This document shows positions 15,807 through 23,994 of a stretch of DNA of 64,000 nucleotides, piece after piece. Under the pieces are notes generated by a model. It saw only the letters and a list, made by a program, of their open reading frames with translations. It did not search any database and was not told the DNA's origin. How positions within the stretch are numbered: position 1 is the stretch's first letter; each line of letters starts with the position of its first letter. The DNA lies in contig NZ_LQCI01000034.1 in NCBI RefSeq assembly GCF_001613935.1, positions 1,217,031 to 1,281,030 of the forward strand, given 5' to 3'. The DNA comes from Amycolatopsis regifaucium (lineage in GTDB: Bacteria; Actinomycetota; Actinomycetes; Mycobacteriales; Pseudonocardiaceae). A program made the position numbers and the translations under genes.

Positions 15807-17069
15807 GTGCCCGCAACCGGAACCACACGCCGCGTGACGATCGCCGTCGCCGCGGCTGGGATCTCCTCGTTCGCTCTGCTTTACGCGCCACAGCCGGTGC
15901 TGCCGCAGCTGGCCGAGCAGTACCACCTCGATCCCGGTGGCGCTTCGCTCGCGGTGAGTGTCGCGACCGGCGCGCTCGCGATCGCCGTACTGCCCATCGC
16001 GGCGCTTTCGGAGGTCGTGGGACGGCGTCCGGTGATCATCACCTCGGTGGTCGCTTCGGTCGTGTTCGGTTTTCTGCTGCCGCTGGCGCCCAGCTATCCG
16101 GCGCTGCTCGTGCTGCGGGCGCTCCAAGGAGTCGCCATCGCCGGGTTCCCCGGAGTCGCCGCGGCCTACCTCGCGGAACGGCTCGGCAAGGCCGGGCTCG
16201 CGGCGGCGGTGGGCGCGATGATCGCCGGGAACACCGTCGGCGGGATGGTCGGCAGGCTCGCGGCGGGGTTCACCGCCGGCCCCTTCGGCTACCACGGCGC
16301 GCTGATCGTCGTCGCGGTGATCGGGCTGGTCTGCACGGTGGTCACGGTGCTGGCCCTGCCGCGGGGGGAGCAAGGGACCTTTGCTCTCACTTTCGCGGAT
16401 CGCCGCAGGTCAGCGGTACTGCGCGAGCAAGGCCGCGCGGTCCTCGCGGGGCTCGGGGCAGCCGTCCGGAAGCCGGTCCTCCTGGTCCAGTACGCCGTCG
16501 CGCTCCTGGCGATGGGCTCGTTCGTCGCGCTCTACAACGCCGCCGGCTTCCGGATGACCGGCGAGCCGCTGGACCTCTCACCCGCGATCGCGTCGCTGGT
16601 CTTCCTCGCCTACGCGATGGGCTCGGTCTCGTCGGCGACCGCGGGCAAGCTCGTCGGCCGCTTCGGACGTCGCGGGTCGCTCGCGGGGGCTTTGCTGCTC
16701 ACGATCGCCGGAGCGGCGCTGACGTTGCCCGATTCGCTGCCGCTCGTCATCGCCGGGTTCGTCGTGCTGACCGGTGCCTTCTTCGCCGCTCACGCCGTCG
16801 CCAACGGCTGGGCCGCCGCGGAGGCGCCCGAGAACGCCCGTGGCCAGGTGGGCGGGCTCTACACGCTGTCGTACTACCTCGGCAGCAGCGTCGGCGGCGC
16901 CGCCGGGGCCAGCGTCTACGGGCACGCGGGCTGGACCTGGCTGATCGCGCTCACCGCCTGCTGGCTGGCCCTCGCGGTGGCCGCCGTGGTCGTGATGGTC
17001 CCCCGTTCCGTGAAGGTCTCCTTCCCTACCCTCAAAGTAGGGAAGGAGGCCTTCACGGAACGGGCCTGA
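15807..17069 (+). CDS. MFS transporter (YnfM-like drug/metabolite exporter family)
   Basis: 420-residue permease with 12 predicted helices. YAPQPVLPQLAEQYHLDPG at the first helix and the loop motif SEVVGRRPVIITS fit the 12-helix exporters related to YnfM. An R-family repeat (16369-16385) lies within the gene in frame and encodes RGEQGTFAL in the cytoplasmic loop between helices 6 and 7. A P-family palindrome encodes the last residues (VKVSFPTLKVGKEAFTERA). So two intergenic-type repeats are translated in one gene. Likely regulated by the divergent LysR. Substrate unknown. Confidence 0.87.
   Translation: MPATGTTRRVTIAVAAAGISSFALLYAPQPVLPQLAEQYHLDPGGASLAVSVATGALAIAVLPIAALSEVVGRRPVIITSVVASVVFGFLLPLAPSYPALLVLRALQGVAIAGFPGVAAAYLAERLGKAGLAAAVGAMIAGNTVGGMVGRLAAGFTAGPFGYHGALIVVAVIGLVCTVVTVLALPRGEQGTFALTFADRRRSAVLREQGRAVLAGLGAAVRKPVLLVQYAVALLAMGSFVALYNAAGFRMTGEPLDLSPAIASLVFLAYAMGSVSSATAGKLVGRFGRRGSLAGALLLTIAGAALTLPDSLPLVIAGFVVLTGAFFAAHAVANGWAAAEAPENARGQVGGLYTLSYYLGSSVGGAAGASVYGHAGWTWLIALTACWLALAVAAVVVMVPRSVKVSFPTLKVGKEAFTERA
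16369..16385. repeat. R-family element inside a coding region
   Basis: AGCAAGGGACCTTTGCT with GGG upstream, identical in core to intergenic copies but within the MFS gene. It adds residues to the central cytoplasmic loop without breaking the frame. The only copy not near a gene end. Confidence 0.75.
17002..17064. terminator. P-family palindrome overlapping the MFS gene end
   Basis: 28-bp arms (17002-17029 and 17037-17064) with one G-U pair and loop CCTCAAA; the arms contain GTTCCGTGAAGG and CTCCTTCCCTAC. It ends two bases before the MFS stop, so it is translated. It sits between convergent genes. Confidence 0.75.
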
Positions 17070-17075
17070 GGCGAT

Positions 17076-17092
17076 AGCAAAGGTCCCTTGCT
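17076..17092. repeat. R-family element overlapping the O-methyltransferase stop
   Basis: Core AGCAAAGGTCCCTTGCT preceded by GCGAT. It lies seven bases after the MFS stop and covers the stop codon region of the minus-strand O-methyltransferase gene. Confidence 0.7.
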
Positions 17093-17744
17093 ACGCGATC
17101 GCGGCGACCAGCAGCCCGCCGCCGACCGGGAGCAGCGCCGGAACCAGCCGCTCGTCCTCCCGGAAGGCCCGCGCGACCTCGCGCAGCGCCAGCGTGTCCG
17201 GATCCCGCCGTGAGGGATCCGTCACCCTGGTCCCCGAGACGTTGTGGAACGCCAATATCCCGCCGGGCCGAAGCAGCGCGACGGCCTTCTCGTAGCAACT
17301 CGGGTACTCGATCGGCGCCGAGTCGACGAACACCAGGTCGTAGCCGCCGGGGGTGAGCCGGGGGAGGACGTCGAGCGCGCGGCCCATGATCAGCCGGGTC
17401 CGCCCCGGCGGGTAGCCCGCCTCGCGGAACGCCGCCCTCGCCGCCCGGTGGTACTCCGGTTCGATGTCGATCGAGGTCAGGATCCCGTCGTCGACCATGC
17501 CCCTGAGCAGGCACAACCCGCTCACCCCTGCCCCGGTCCCGACCTCGACGACGGCTTTCGCGCGCAGTGTCGTGGCGAGGAAACGCAAGGTCGCGCCGGC
17601 GCCCGCGCTCAGCGGACCGCACCCCAGATCGGCCGACCGCGCCCGCGCGGTGGCCAGTACCTCGTCGTCGGGGTGGTACCCGTCGACGATGAGGCCCGCG
17701 TCGGCGGTCTCGGCAGGCGAGCCCGCATGCGTCCCGGAATTCAC
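17091..17744 (-). CDS. SAM-dependent O-methyltransferase
   Basis: 217 residues, O-methyltransferase family 3 (catechol/caffeoyl-CoA type). SAM-binding motif I is VVEVGTGAGVSGLCLLRG, followed by ILTSIDIEPEYHRAARAAF and the metal-site region YDLVFVDSAPIEYPSCYEKAV. GTG start at 17744. It is divergent from sigE, as Rv1220c is in M. tuberculosis; that conserved pairing suggests a link with the SigE regulon. The methyl acceptor is unknown. Confidence 0.88.
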   Translation of the reverse strand: MNSGTHAGSPAETADAGLIVDGYHPDDEVLATARARSADLGCGPLSAGAGATLRFLATTLRAKAVVEVGTGAGVSGLCLLRGMVDDGILTSIDIEPEYHRAARAAFREAGYPPGRTRLIMGRALDVLPRLTPGGYDLVFVDSAPIEYPSCYEKAVALLRPGGILAFHNVSGTRVTDPSRRDPDTLALREVARAFREDERLVPALLPVGGGLLVAAIA

Positions 17745-17870
17745 ACGCGGAGGTTAGCGCTGCTTATCGACAAAAGAGCGAAGACTCCCTGCTACCGAAC
17801 TTCTCAGCCTCCTCTCAGTCCAGTCTCACTAGAAACATAAGCAGGCCGGACAGACTGGTCCTCGACAACG

Positions 17871-17897
17871 GGAACACCGTGCACATCGCCCGCGTTG
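17871..17897 (+). promoter_or_regulatory. SigE-type ECF promoter upstream of sigE
   Basis: GGAAC at 17871-17875, a 17-base spacer, then CGTTG at 17893-17897. This matches the known GGAAC-N17-CGTT recognition pattern of SigE-type ECF factors and lies 26 bases before the ATG, indicating positive autoregulation. Confidence 0.75.
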
Positions 17898-17922
17898 GGT
17901 GGAGTAGTTGGGAGAGACGCTG

Positions 17923-18543
17923 ATGGAGGTGCCTACTTCCCCGATGCAGGAGACGATGCAGGACCAGCACGTGGACCAGGTCACACCGGTGACCGTGGAC
18001 GAGGCCGCATGGACGCCGCCGTCATGGGACGAGGTCGTGCGTGAACACGCCGACCGCGTGTACCGGCTGGCGTACCGCCTGACCGGTAACGCCCACGACG
18101 CCGAGGACCTGACGCAGGAGACCTTCATCCGGGTCTTCCGCTCCCTCGCGTCCTACAAGCCCGGCACGTTCGAGGGCTGGCTGCACCGCATCACCACGAA
18201 CCTCTTCCTCGACATGGCCCGCCGCCGCTCGCGCGTGCGGATGGAAGGCCTCCCCGAGGACACCGACCGCATCGTCGGTGACGACCCGAGCCCCGAGCAG
18301 GTCTACTCGGACACGCACCTCGACCCGGACCTGCAGGCCGCGCTCGACGAGTTGCCGCCCGAGTTCCGTGCCGCGGTCGTGCTGTGCGACGTCGAAGGCC
18401 TCTCGTACGAGGAGATCGGCGCCACCCTCGGTGTCAAGCTCGGCACCGTGCGCAGCCGGATCCACCGTGGCCGCCAGGCGCTGCGCGCTTCTCTGGAGCG
18501 TCGTCGCGCCGCGGCGCCGGAGTCTGCGAAGGTGGGGGTATGA
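17923..18543 (+). CDS. sigE: ECF RNA polymerase sigma factor SigE
   Basis: 206-residue ECF sigma factor directing envelope and oxidative stress transcription. Region 2 is ADRVYRLAYRLTGNAHDAEDLTQETFIRVF with the core-binding and -10 recognition helix FEGWLHRITTNLFLDMARR. Region 4 is ELPPEFRAAVVLCDVEGLSYEEIG with TLGVKLGTVRSRIHRGR. ATG 17923 is chosen because GGAGAG precedes it; TTG 17908 is an alternative. The stop overlaps the anti-sigma gene start (ATGA). Homologue of Rv1221. Confidence 0.93.
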   Translation: MEVPTSPMQETMQDQHVDQVTPVTVDEAAWTPPSWDEVVREHADRVYRLAYRLTGNAHDAEDLTQETFIRVFRSLASYKPGTFEGWLHRITTNLFLDMARRRSRVRMEGLPEDTDRIVGDDPSPEQVYSDTHLDPDLQAALDELPPEFRAAVVLCDVEGLSYEEIGATLGVKLGTVRSRIHRGRQALRASLERRRAAAPESAKVGV

Positions 18544-19232
18544 CCGCACCGCGAGGTTGGGGGCTCCCCGAGTCGCATCTGCTTCCGGACGCCATCGTCG
18601 CCTTCGTCGACGGCGAGCTGTCCCTCGGCGCCCAGGACAGGGCGTCGGCGCATATCGCCCGCTGTCAGTCGTGTGCGGCCGAGGTCGCGGCGCAACGGCA
18701 GGCCGTCGCCGCCGTGCGACAGGCGGGTGCCCCGTCGATGTCGGCGGGTTTCCTGGCGAGCCTGTGCTCCATCCCGCAGAACACCGAACTGCCCAGCGCA
18801 CCGGACAATCTGGCGATGACCGCGGACGGTCAGCTGGTGGCCATCCAGCGGCCCGACAGGGTCGCCGGCCTGCGCGACACCGGCGTATTGGGCGGCAGTG
18901 GGGTGTTGGGAGGCACCGCGCCGTTGGGCTCGACGGCTCCGCTGGGCCAGTCGCCGAACGTCCTCGGTGGCGGGCGGTTCGGCCTCGCCCGGCGCAAGTA
19001 CGCGCAGGGCGCCGGCGTCGTCGTTTCGGGTTTGGTGCTGAGCGCTCTGGCCCTGGTCGCGACGTCGGGTGACGGCACCGAAGACCAGCCGGGTCCCGGA
19101 CTCGTGCCCCCGCAGGGCGTCAACGCCGGTCTGCTGCCCGCGCAGCTGGGCGGCGGCCGATCCGAACCGCCGCGCAGCCCCGCGCCCAGCCCGAGCACTT
19201 CGACAGCGCCCGTGCCCGTGTCGGCCCGCTGA
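18540..19232 (+). CDS. rseA: zinc-containing anti-sigma factor RseA
   Basis: 230 residues, translationally coupled to sigE by ATGA. The anti-sigma zinc motif is His38-x3-Cys42-x2-Cys45 (HIARCQSC), which binds SigE and can release it on oxidation. A glycine-rich linker has repeated units (GVLGGSGVLGG, TAPLGSTAPLG). One likely membrane helix (GAGVVVSGLVLSALALVATS) and a proline/serine-rich tail follow. The homologue Rv1222 regulates SigE by phosphorylation and proteolysis; whether it is membrane-bound here is an inference from the helix. Confidence 0.88.
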   Translation: MTAPRGWGLPESHLLPDAIVAFVDGELSLGAQDRASAHIARCQSCAAEVAAQRQAVAAVRQAGAPSMSAGFLASLCSIPQNTELPSAPDNLAMTADGQLVAIQRPDRVAGLRDTGVLGGSGVLGGTAPLGSTAPLGQSPNVLGGGRFGLARRKYAQGAGVVVSGLVLSALALVATSGDGTEDQPGPGLVPPQGVNAGLLPAQLGGGRSEPPRSPAPSPSTSTAPVPVSAR

Positions 19233-19263
19233 TCCGCTTCGTCAGGGTTTGACGAAGCAGATC
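19231..19263. terminator. bidirectional hairpin terminator between rseA and the convergent gene
   Basis: GCTTCGTCA-GGGTT-TGACGAAGC, a perfect 9-bp stem extended by paired GATC after one mismatch. It overlaps the rseA stop and the stop of the minus-strand gene, so one hairpin can serve both. Confidence 0.65.
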
Positions 19264-19898
19264 GTCGCGCTCTTGAACTTCTGTGTCGCGCCGTATGCCG
19301 TGTACGAGATCACCTCTGCGGTGCCCTCTTTGCACGGGCTGGTCACGTAGCTCGCCTTGTCGAACACCTCGCTGATCTTCAGCCGCGCTCCCGAGCAGTT
19401 CACCAGCGGCGGCGGGGTCTTGGTCTCGATGTCGTTGAAACACAGTCCGACCTGGGCATTGATTCCCAGGCAGAGGCCGACGCCTTCACCGCGCATCGGG
19501 GTCGGCACCGAGTGGATGTAGAAGCCCTTCGGGCAGTCGCCCTTGACCGTGCCCTTCACGCTCACGACGTACGGCGTCTGCGGGTTGTCGCAGGCGGCCT
19601 TCACCGCATCGGCCTCTTTCCCGGCGCCGGTCAGCTGGACGCAGTCGCCGGCCTCCAGTTTGGTGGCCTGTTTCTCCGGCCCGGCGGCCGCCTTCATCAC
19701 GAAGATCAGGCCGATCCCGCCGCCGACCACGACGAGCGCGGCGACGAGCAGCAGCACCTTCACCTTGGTGGACAGGCCCTTCTTCTTGGGCGGCTGCTGC
19801 GGCCAGCCCTGCTGCTGTGGCCACTGCTGCTGCGGCCATTGCTGTGCCTGTTGAGGGACGTGGTGGGGCGGAAAAGGAGCCCCCGGGTTCTCCGACAT
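19242..19898 (-). CDS. membrane-anchored Cys-rich protein, resembling LppU/SCO3897 family
   Basis: 218 residues: a cytoplasmic Pro/Gln-rich segment with PQQQWPQQQGWPQQ repeats, one transmembrane helix (VKVLLLVAALVVVGGGIGLIFVM) and an exported domain with about eight cysteines. The pattern LEAGDCVQL, ACDNP, GDCPKGF, GLCLG, GLCFND resembles LppU/SCO3897-type exported proteins (tentative). Location between rseA and htrA on the opposite strand is not part of the mycobacterial order, suggesting an insertion in this lineage. Function unknown. Confidence 0.7.
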   Translation of the reverse strand: MSENPGAPFPPHHVPQQAQQWPQQQWPQQQGWPQQPPKKKGLSTKVKVLLLVAALVVVGGGIGLIFVMKAAAGPEKQATKLEAGDCVQLTGAGKEADAVKAACDNPQTPYVVSVKGTVKGDCPKGFYIHSVPTPMRGEGVGLCLGINAQVGLCFNDIETKTPPPLVNCSGARLKISEVFDKASYVTSPCKEGTAEVISYTAYGATQKFKSATICFVKP

Positions 19899-20059
19899 GC
19901 CCGTTAGACTGCCAGAGGTGGGACACGGTTGCCTCAGGTGTCACATTTCTTGGCCGATCCGGGGAATCAACGCGCACTTCACCGTGGTCACGGCAGAATC
20001 AAGGCCGAGGCTTGGCGTACTCTCGCGTCCGGCCAACCAGATCTCAGCCCCGGGGAATG

Positions 20060-21601
20060 ATGACCGAGCAGCCGAACGCGAAGCCGCAGCAGCCTGGTGA
20101 CCCGGCGGGGGACCGGCTGGCGCCGCGCCCGCTGGCCCGGCCCGCCGTCGATCCGGTGCAGGCGGCCACGTTCGGCAGGCCGCACGGCGTCGATGGCGCC
20201 TTCGACAAGCTGTATCAGCCCGGGACGAACGGGCAGGCCACGCCCGGCCTGAACCTGGCGCCGCCCACCCCGGAATCGCTCGCCGAAGCCTTCCGTCGCC
20301 CACCGGGTGCCGAAGGTGTCGTGCTGGAGCGGCCGCACGGGACCAACGGCTCCGAAGCGTCCGGAAACGGCGCTGAAGACCCGCTCTGGGCCACTACGTC
20401 GGATCCGTGGCGTGACCCCACCTCGGGTGCGGTACTCGCCGGTCCCGCCGTGCAGGCGGACTCGGAGGAGGAGAAGGACGCGAAGCGCCCGCAAGGCGCA
20501 CTGCTGAGCCTGCCGGAAGTCCTCTTCGGGCGACGTGTGCAGATGAAGGCGCTGGCGATGCTCGCGGCCGTCGCGCTGGTCATCGGCGCCGTCGGCGGGC
20601 TGATCGGCTGGTGGTTCGCCGACACCGGCACCGAATTGACCGGTGAGGCCAGTATTTCCGAGGCCGACGCCGCCAAGGAGCGTCCCGCGGGCTCGATCGC
20701 GGACATCGCCCACCGGGTGGCGCCCGCAGTGGTTTCGCTCGAAGTGTTCAAGCCCGGTGCCGACGCCGGTCAGCAGGGCTCCGGCGTCGTCATCGATACC
20801 CAGGGCTACGTGCTCACGAACGAACACGTCATCTCGGCCGCGACGGCCGACTCGGCCACCAAGATCACCGCCGTCTTCGTCGACGGCAAACGCGTCGAGG
20901 CGAAGGTCGTGGGCGCCGACCCGAAGACCGACCTGGCCGTGGTCAAGGTCAACGTCGAGAACCTGACGGCGCTGCAGGTCGGGAAGTCGTCCGACCTGGC
21001 CGTCGGCGATTCGGTGATCGCCGTCGGCTCGCCGCTGGCGCTGCAGAACTCGGTCACCGCCGGCATCGTGAGCGCGCTCAACCGCCCGGTGACCGCGGGT
21101 GGCGACGGCGGCAGCGCGCCGGTGATCTACGAGGCCATCCAGACCGACGCCGCGATCAACCACGGCAACTCGGGCGGTGCCCTCGTCGACGCGACCGGTG
21201 CGCTGGTCGGGATCAACTCGGCGATCCGCTCGTCCAGTGCCGAGGGCGGCAGCATCGGCATCGGCTTCGCGATCCCCAGCGACTACGCGGTGAAGATCGC
21301 GAAAACCCTGATCAGGGACGGAAAGGTCGTTCACCCCGACATCGGCATCAACGCTTCGTCGACCGTCGCGGGGTCCAACACCATGGGCGCCCAGGTCCGC
21401 AACGTCGCCCCCGGCGGCCCCGCCGCGGCGGCCGGGATCAAGGAAGGCGACGTCATCACCGAGGTCGGCGGGCGGCTCGTCCGCGACTCGGCGGAACTGC
21501 TCGTCGCGGTCCGCGCGCGCGATGTCGGCGAAGTGGTCCCTGTCCGGCTTGTCCGCGATGGGTCGTCACTCGTGGTGGACGTGAAACTGGCCTCGGACTA
21601 G
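20060..21601 (+). CDS. htrA: HtrA/DegP-like membrane-anchored serine protease
   Basis: 513 residues. A long disordered cytoplasmic N-terminus contains two RPHG-x-x-G motifs. One transmembrane helix spans about 161-186 (QMKALAMLAAVALVIGAVGG). An exported trypsin-like protease follows with His256 (TNEHVISA), Asp291 (KTDLAVVKV) and Ser371 (HGNSGGALVDA), then a C-terminal PDZ domain (about 420-510: PGGPAAAAGIKEGDVITEVGG). It degrades or refolds damaged exported proteins and belongs to the SigE envelope-stress cluster (Rv1223). Start at the second of two adjacent ATGs, giving MTEQPNAK after GGGGA; 20057 is equally possible. Confidence 0.92.
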   Translation: MTEQPNAKPQQPGDPAGDRLAPRPLARPAVDPVQAATFGRPHGVDGAFDKLYQPGTNGQATPGLNLAPPTPESLAEAFRRPPGAEGVVLERPHGTNGSEASGNGAEDPLWATTSDPWRDPTSGAVLAGPAVQADSEEEKDAKRPQGALLSLPEVLFGRRVQMKALAMLAAVALVIGAVGGLIGWWFADTGTELTGEASISEADAAKERPAGSIADIAHRVAPAVVSLEVFKPGADAGQQGSGVVIDTQGYVLTNEHVISAATADSATKITAVFVDGKRVEAKVVGADPKTDLAVVKVNVENLTALQVGKSSDLAVGDSVIAVGSPLALQNSVTAGIVSALNRPVTAGGDGGSAPVIYEAIQTDAAINHGNSGGALVDATGALVGINSAIRSSSAEGGSIGIGFAIPSDYAVKIAKTLIRDGKVVHPDIGINASSTVAGSNTMGAQVRNVAPGGPAAAAGIKEGDVITEVGGRLVRDSAELLVAVRARDVGEVVPVRLVRDGSSLVVDVKLASD

Positions 21602-21656
21602 CCGGTCCAGCCGGGTACCCTGAACGGGGAAGACGCCGAGGCGGAGGTTCACACAG

Positions 21657-22085
21657 GTGTTCGAGAGTGTCGGCTGGGGCGAGATCCTCATCATCGTCGT
21701 CGCGGGTCTTTTCATCCTCGGTCCGGAACGGCTGCCGGAAGCGGCGGCGTGGCTGGCGAAGAGCGTCCGCAAGGTCCGTGATTTCGCGACCGGGGCCAAG
21801 ACGCAACTGCGCGAGGAGATGGGCCCGGAGTTCGACCAGTTGCGCAAGCCGCTGGAGGATCTGCGAGGACTGCGCAACTTCGACCCGAAGCGGGTCGTCA
21901 CCCAGCACCTGTTCGACGGCGACCCGGATCCGCTGGGGCTCAAGGACGTCAACGGCACCAATGGCGCGAACGGGGCCAACGGGGCCAACGGGGCCGCCAA
22001 GCCCAACGGCTACCCGGCGACCGCCGCGCAACCCGAGCCGCTGAAGCCCGGAGAGCGCCCGCCGGTCGACCCCGACGCCACCTGA
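21657..22085 (+). CDS. tatB: Sec-independent protein translocase subunit TatB
   Basis: 142 residues. One N-terminal helix (VGWGEILIIVVAGLFILGPERLP) with the TatB/TatA Gly-Pro hinge, an amphipathic helix (EAAAWLAKSVRKVRDF) and an acidic region typical of TatB. The C-terminus contains an imperfect NGTNGANGANGANG repeat, probably disordered and prone to length change. TatB with TatC recognises twin-arginine signal peptides. GTG start at 21657. Homologue of Rv1224; tatA and tatC are not in this window. Confidence 0.92.
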   Translation: MFESVGWGEILIIVVAGLFILGPERLPEAAAWLAKSVRKVRDFATGAKTQLREEMGPEFDQLRKPLEDLRGLRNFDPKRVVTQHLFDGDPDPLGLKDVNGTNGANGANGANGAAKPNGYPATAAQPEPLKPGERPPVDPDAT

Positions 22086-22108
22086 GGGCTCTTCACCCTC
22101 ACTCAAGC

Positions 22109-22161
22109 GCAATGAAGGGGCCTTTCATAGCAAATTTTGCTATGAAAGGCCCCTTCATTGC
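22109..22161. terminator. P-family palindrome, copy between tatB and mrp
   Basis: Perfect 26-bp arms (22109-22134 and 22136-22161) around one T; the arms contain GCAATGAAGGGGCC and TTTCATAGCAAA. It lies between convergent genes, 23 bases from the tatB stop and 20 from the mrp stop. Confidence 0.78.
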
Positions 22162-22181
22162 AGCTGCGGAGGGGCGCCGGG

Positions 22182-23327
22182 TCAGCGGCCCGCGGGAGTG
22201 ACGTTCAGCATCATCCCGGCCAGACCGCGTGCCCGGACAGTGAGCTTCTTCGCCGTCTCCTTGAGCACGAGCGACGCCGGGGCGTCCGGCTCCGCCAGCA
22301 CGATCGGCGTTCCGCCGTCGCCATGGGTCACCACGCGCGGGTCCATCGGCACCTGGCCGAGCAGCGGCACGGGCGAGCCGACCGACTTCGACAGCGAGTC
22401 GGCGACGGACTGCCCGCCACCGGAGCCGAAGATCTCCATCCGCCCGCCGTCGGGCGTCTCGAGCCACGACATGTTCTCGATGACGCCCGCGATCCGCTGC
22501 CGCGTCTGCAACGCGATCGCGCCCGCGCGTTCGGCCACCTCGGCGGCCGCCTGCTGCGGGGTGGTGACGACCAGGATTTCCGCGTTCGGGATCAGCTGCG
22601 CCACCGAGATCGCGATGTCGCCGGTGCCCGGCGGCAGGTCCAGCAGCAGGATGTCGAGGTCGCCCCAGAACACGTCGGCGAGAAACTGCTGCAGCGCGCG
22701 GTGCAGCATCGGCCCGCGCCACACCACGGGGGTGTTGCCCGGGGTGAACATGCCGATCGAGATGACCTTCACGCCGTGCGCCTGCGGCGGCATGATCATG
22801 GTGTCGACCTTGGTCGGCTTCTCCCGCGTGCCCAGCATCCGCGGCACGGAGTGGCCGTAGATGTCCGCGTCGACCACGCCGACGGAAAGCCCGCGCTCGG
22901 CCATCGCCGCCGCGAGGTTCACCGTCACCGACGACTTGCCGACGCCGCCCTTGCCGGACGCGACGCAGTAGACCCGCGTCAGCGAACCCGGCTGCGCGAA
23001 CGGGATCACCGGTTCCGTGGCGTCACCGCGCAGCGATTTTCGCAGTTCCGTGCGTTGCTCGTCGTTCATCACGTCGAGTTCGACCCGGACGTCGTTGACG
23101 CCGGGGAGCTTCGCGACGGCGTCGGTCGTGTCCTTGGTCAGTGTCGCCTTCAACGGGCAGCCGGCGACCGTCAGGTAGATCCCGACGGTGACCACACCGT
23201 CCGAGCCCACCTCCACGCCCTTGACCATGCCGAGGTCGGTGATCGGTTTCTTGATCTCCGGGTCGTACACGGCCTTCAGCGCGGTGCGGACGTCGTCGAC
23301 GCTGGGGAGTTGCTGCGTACTGGTCAC
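22182..23327 (-). CDS. mrp: Mrp/NBP35-type P-loop ATPase (iron-sulfur carrier)
   Basis: 381 residues: N-terminal MIP18/DUF59 domain (about 9-90, VYDPEIKKPITDLGMV and VAGCPLK) and a C-terminal deviant-Walker ATPase (SGKGGVGKSS at about 124-133, VVDADIYGHSVPRML, LLLDLPPGTGD). These proteins carry or insert iron-sulfur clusters. The usual CxxC after IENMS is absent: here the text runs IENMSWLETPDGGRMEIFG, so cluster binding must differ or be lost. GTG start at 23327. Homologue of Rv1229c. Confidence 0.9.
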   Translation of the reverse strand: MTSTQQLPSVDDVRTALKAVYDPEIKKPITDLGMVKGVEVGSDGVVTVGIYLTVAGCPLKATLTKDTTDAVAKLPGVNDVRVELDVMNDEQRTELRKSLRGDATEPVIPFAQPGSLTRVYCVASGKGGVGKSSVTVNLAAAMAERGLSVGVVDADIYGHSVPRMLGTREKPTKVDTMIMPPQAHGVKVISIGMFTPGNTPVVWRGPMLHRALQQFLADVFWGDLDILLLDLPPGTGDIAISVAQLIPNAEILVVTTPQQAAAEVAERAGAIALQTRQRIAGVIENMSWLETPDGGRMEIFGSGGGQSVADSLSKSVGSPVPLLGQVPMDPRVVTHGDGGTPIVLAEPDAPASLVLKETAKKLTVRARGLAGMMLNVTPAGR

Positions 23328-23484
23328 ACGTCCATGTTACGTACCGGTAGGCGGAGCTGGACGAACCCGCCCTGGCCGAAGGCCCCGGGATCACAGCGGC
23401 AGGGCGCCCTGAGTCGAGAAGTCACCTGTTTGACCAGCGCGCGCCCTGGCGATGGGATCGCGGGAAGGGGCTGATCCGCAAAGA

Positions 23485-23994
23485 TCAAGTACCGGTAGGC
23501 GTGCGGTCGGGTTTGGCCTTGCGCGGCTTGGCGTCAAGATCCTCCCGGAGGCGGTCGAGTTCGCCCCGCAGGAAGTCGCGGGTGGCGACCTCGCCGAGCG
23601 CGATCCGCAGCGAGGCCAGCTCCCGCGCGAGGTATTCGGTGTCCGCCTTGGTCTGTTCGGCCCGGTTCCGGTCTTCTTCCAGCGAGACGCGGTCGCGGTC
23701 GTCCTGCCGGTTCTGTGCCAGCAGGATGAGCGGCGCGGCGTAGGCGGCCTGTGTCGAGAACGCCAGGTTCAGCAGGATGAACGGGTACGGGTCCCAGCGC
23801 AGCGACACCGCCGCCATGTTCAGCACGATCCAGACGATGACGGTCAGTGTCTGCCAGAACAGGTACTTGCCGGTGCCGAGGAACCGCGCGACCCGCTCGG
23901 TGAGCCTGCCGAAGGTGTCCGGGTCCAGGTTGAGCCTGAACCGGCCTTGACCGCGAGGCTGGTCCAGCCGTCGCCCGGTCGTCAGTTCAGGCAC
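23485..23994 (-). CDS. DUF1003 membrane protein
   Basis: 169 residues with the DUF1003 layout: VARFLGTGKYLFWQTLTVIVWIVLN, then WDPYPFILLNLAFSTQAAYAAPLILLAQNRQ, two helices joined by a short loop, followed by a charged coiled coil (EEDRNRAEQTKADTEYLARELASLR). GTG at 23994 overlaps the end of the upstream MgtE-N/CBS gene by eight bases, so they are co-translated, matching Rv1232c-Rv1231c. Function unknown; the conserved partner suggests a role connected with magnesium or membrane sensing (inference). Confidence 0.88.
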   Translation of the reverse strand: MPELTTGRRLDQPRGQGRFRLNLDPDTFGRLTERVARFLGTGKYLFWQTLTVIVWIVLNMAAVSLRWDPYPFILLNLAFSTQAAYAAPLILLAQNRQDDRDRVSLEEDRNRAEQTKADTEYLARELASLRIALGEVATRDFLRGELDRLREDLDAKPRKAKPDRTPTGT

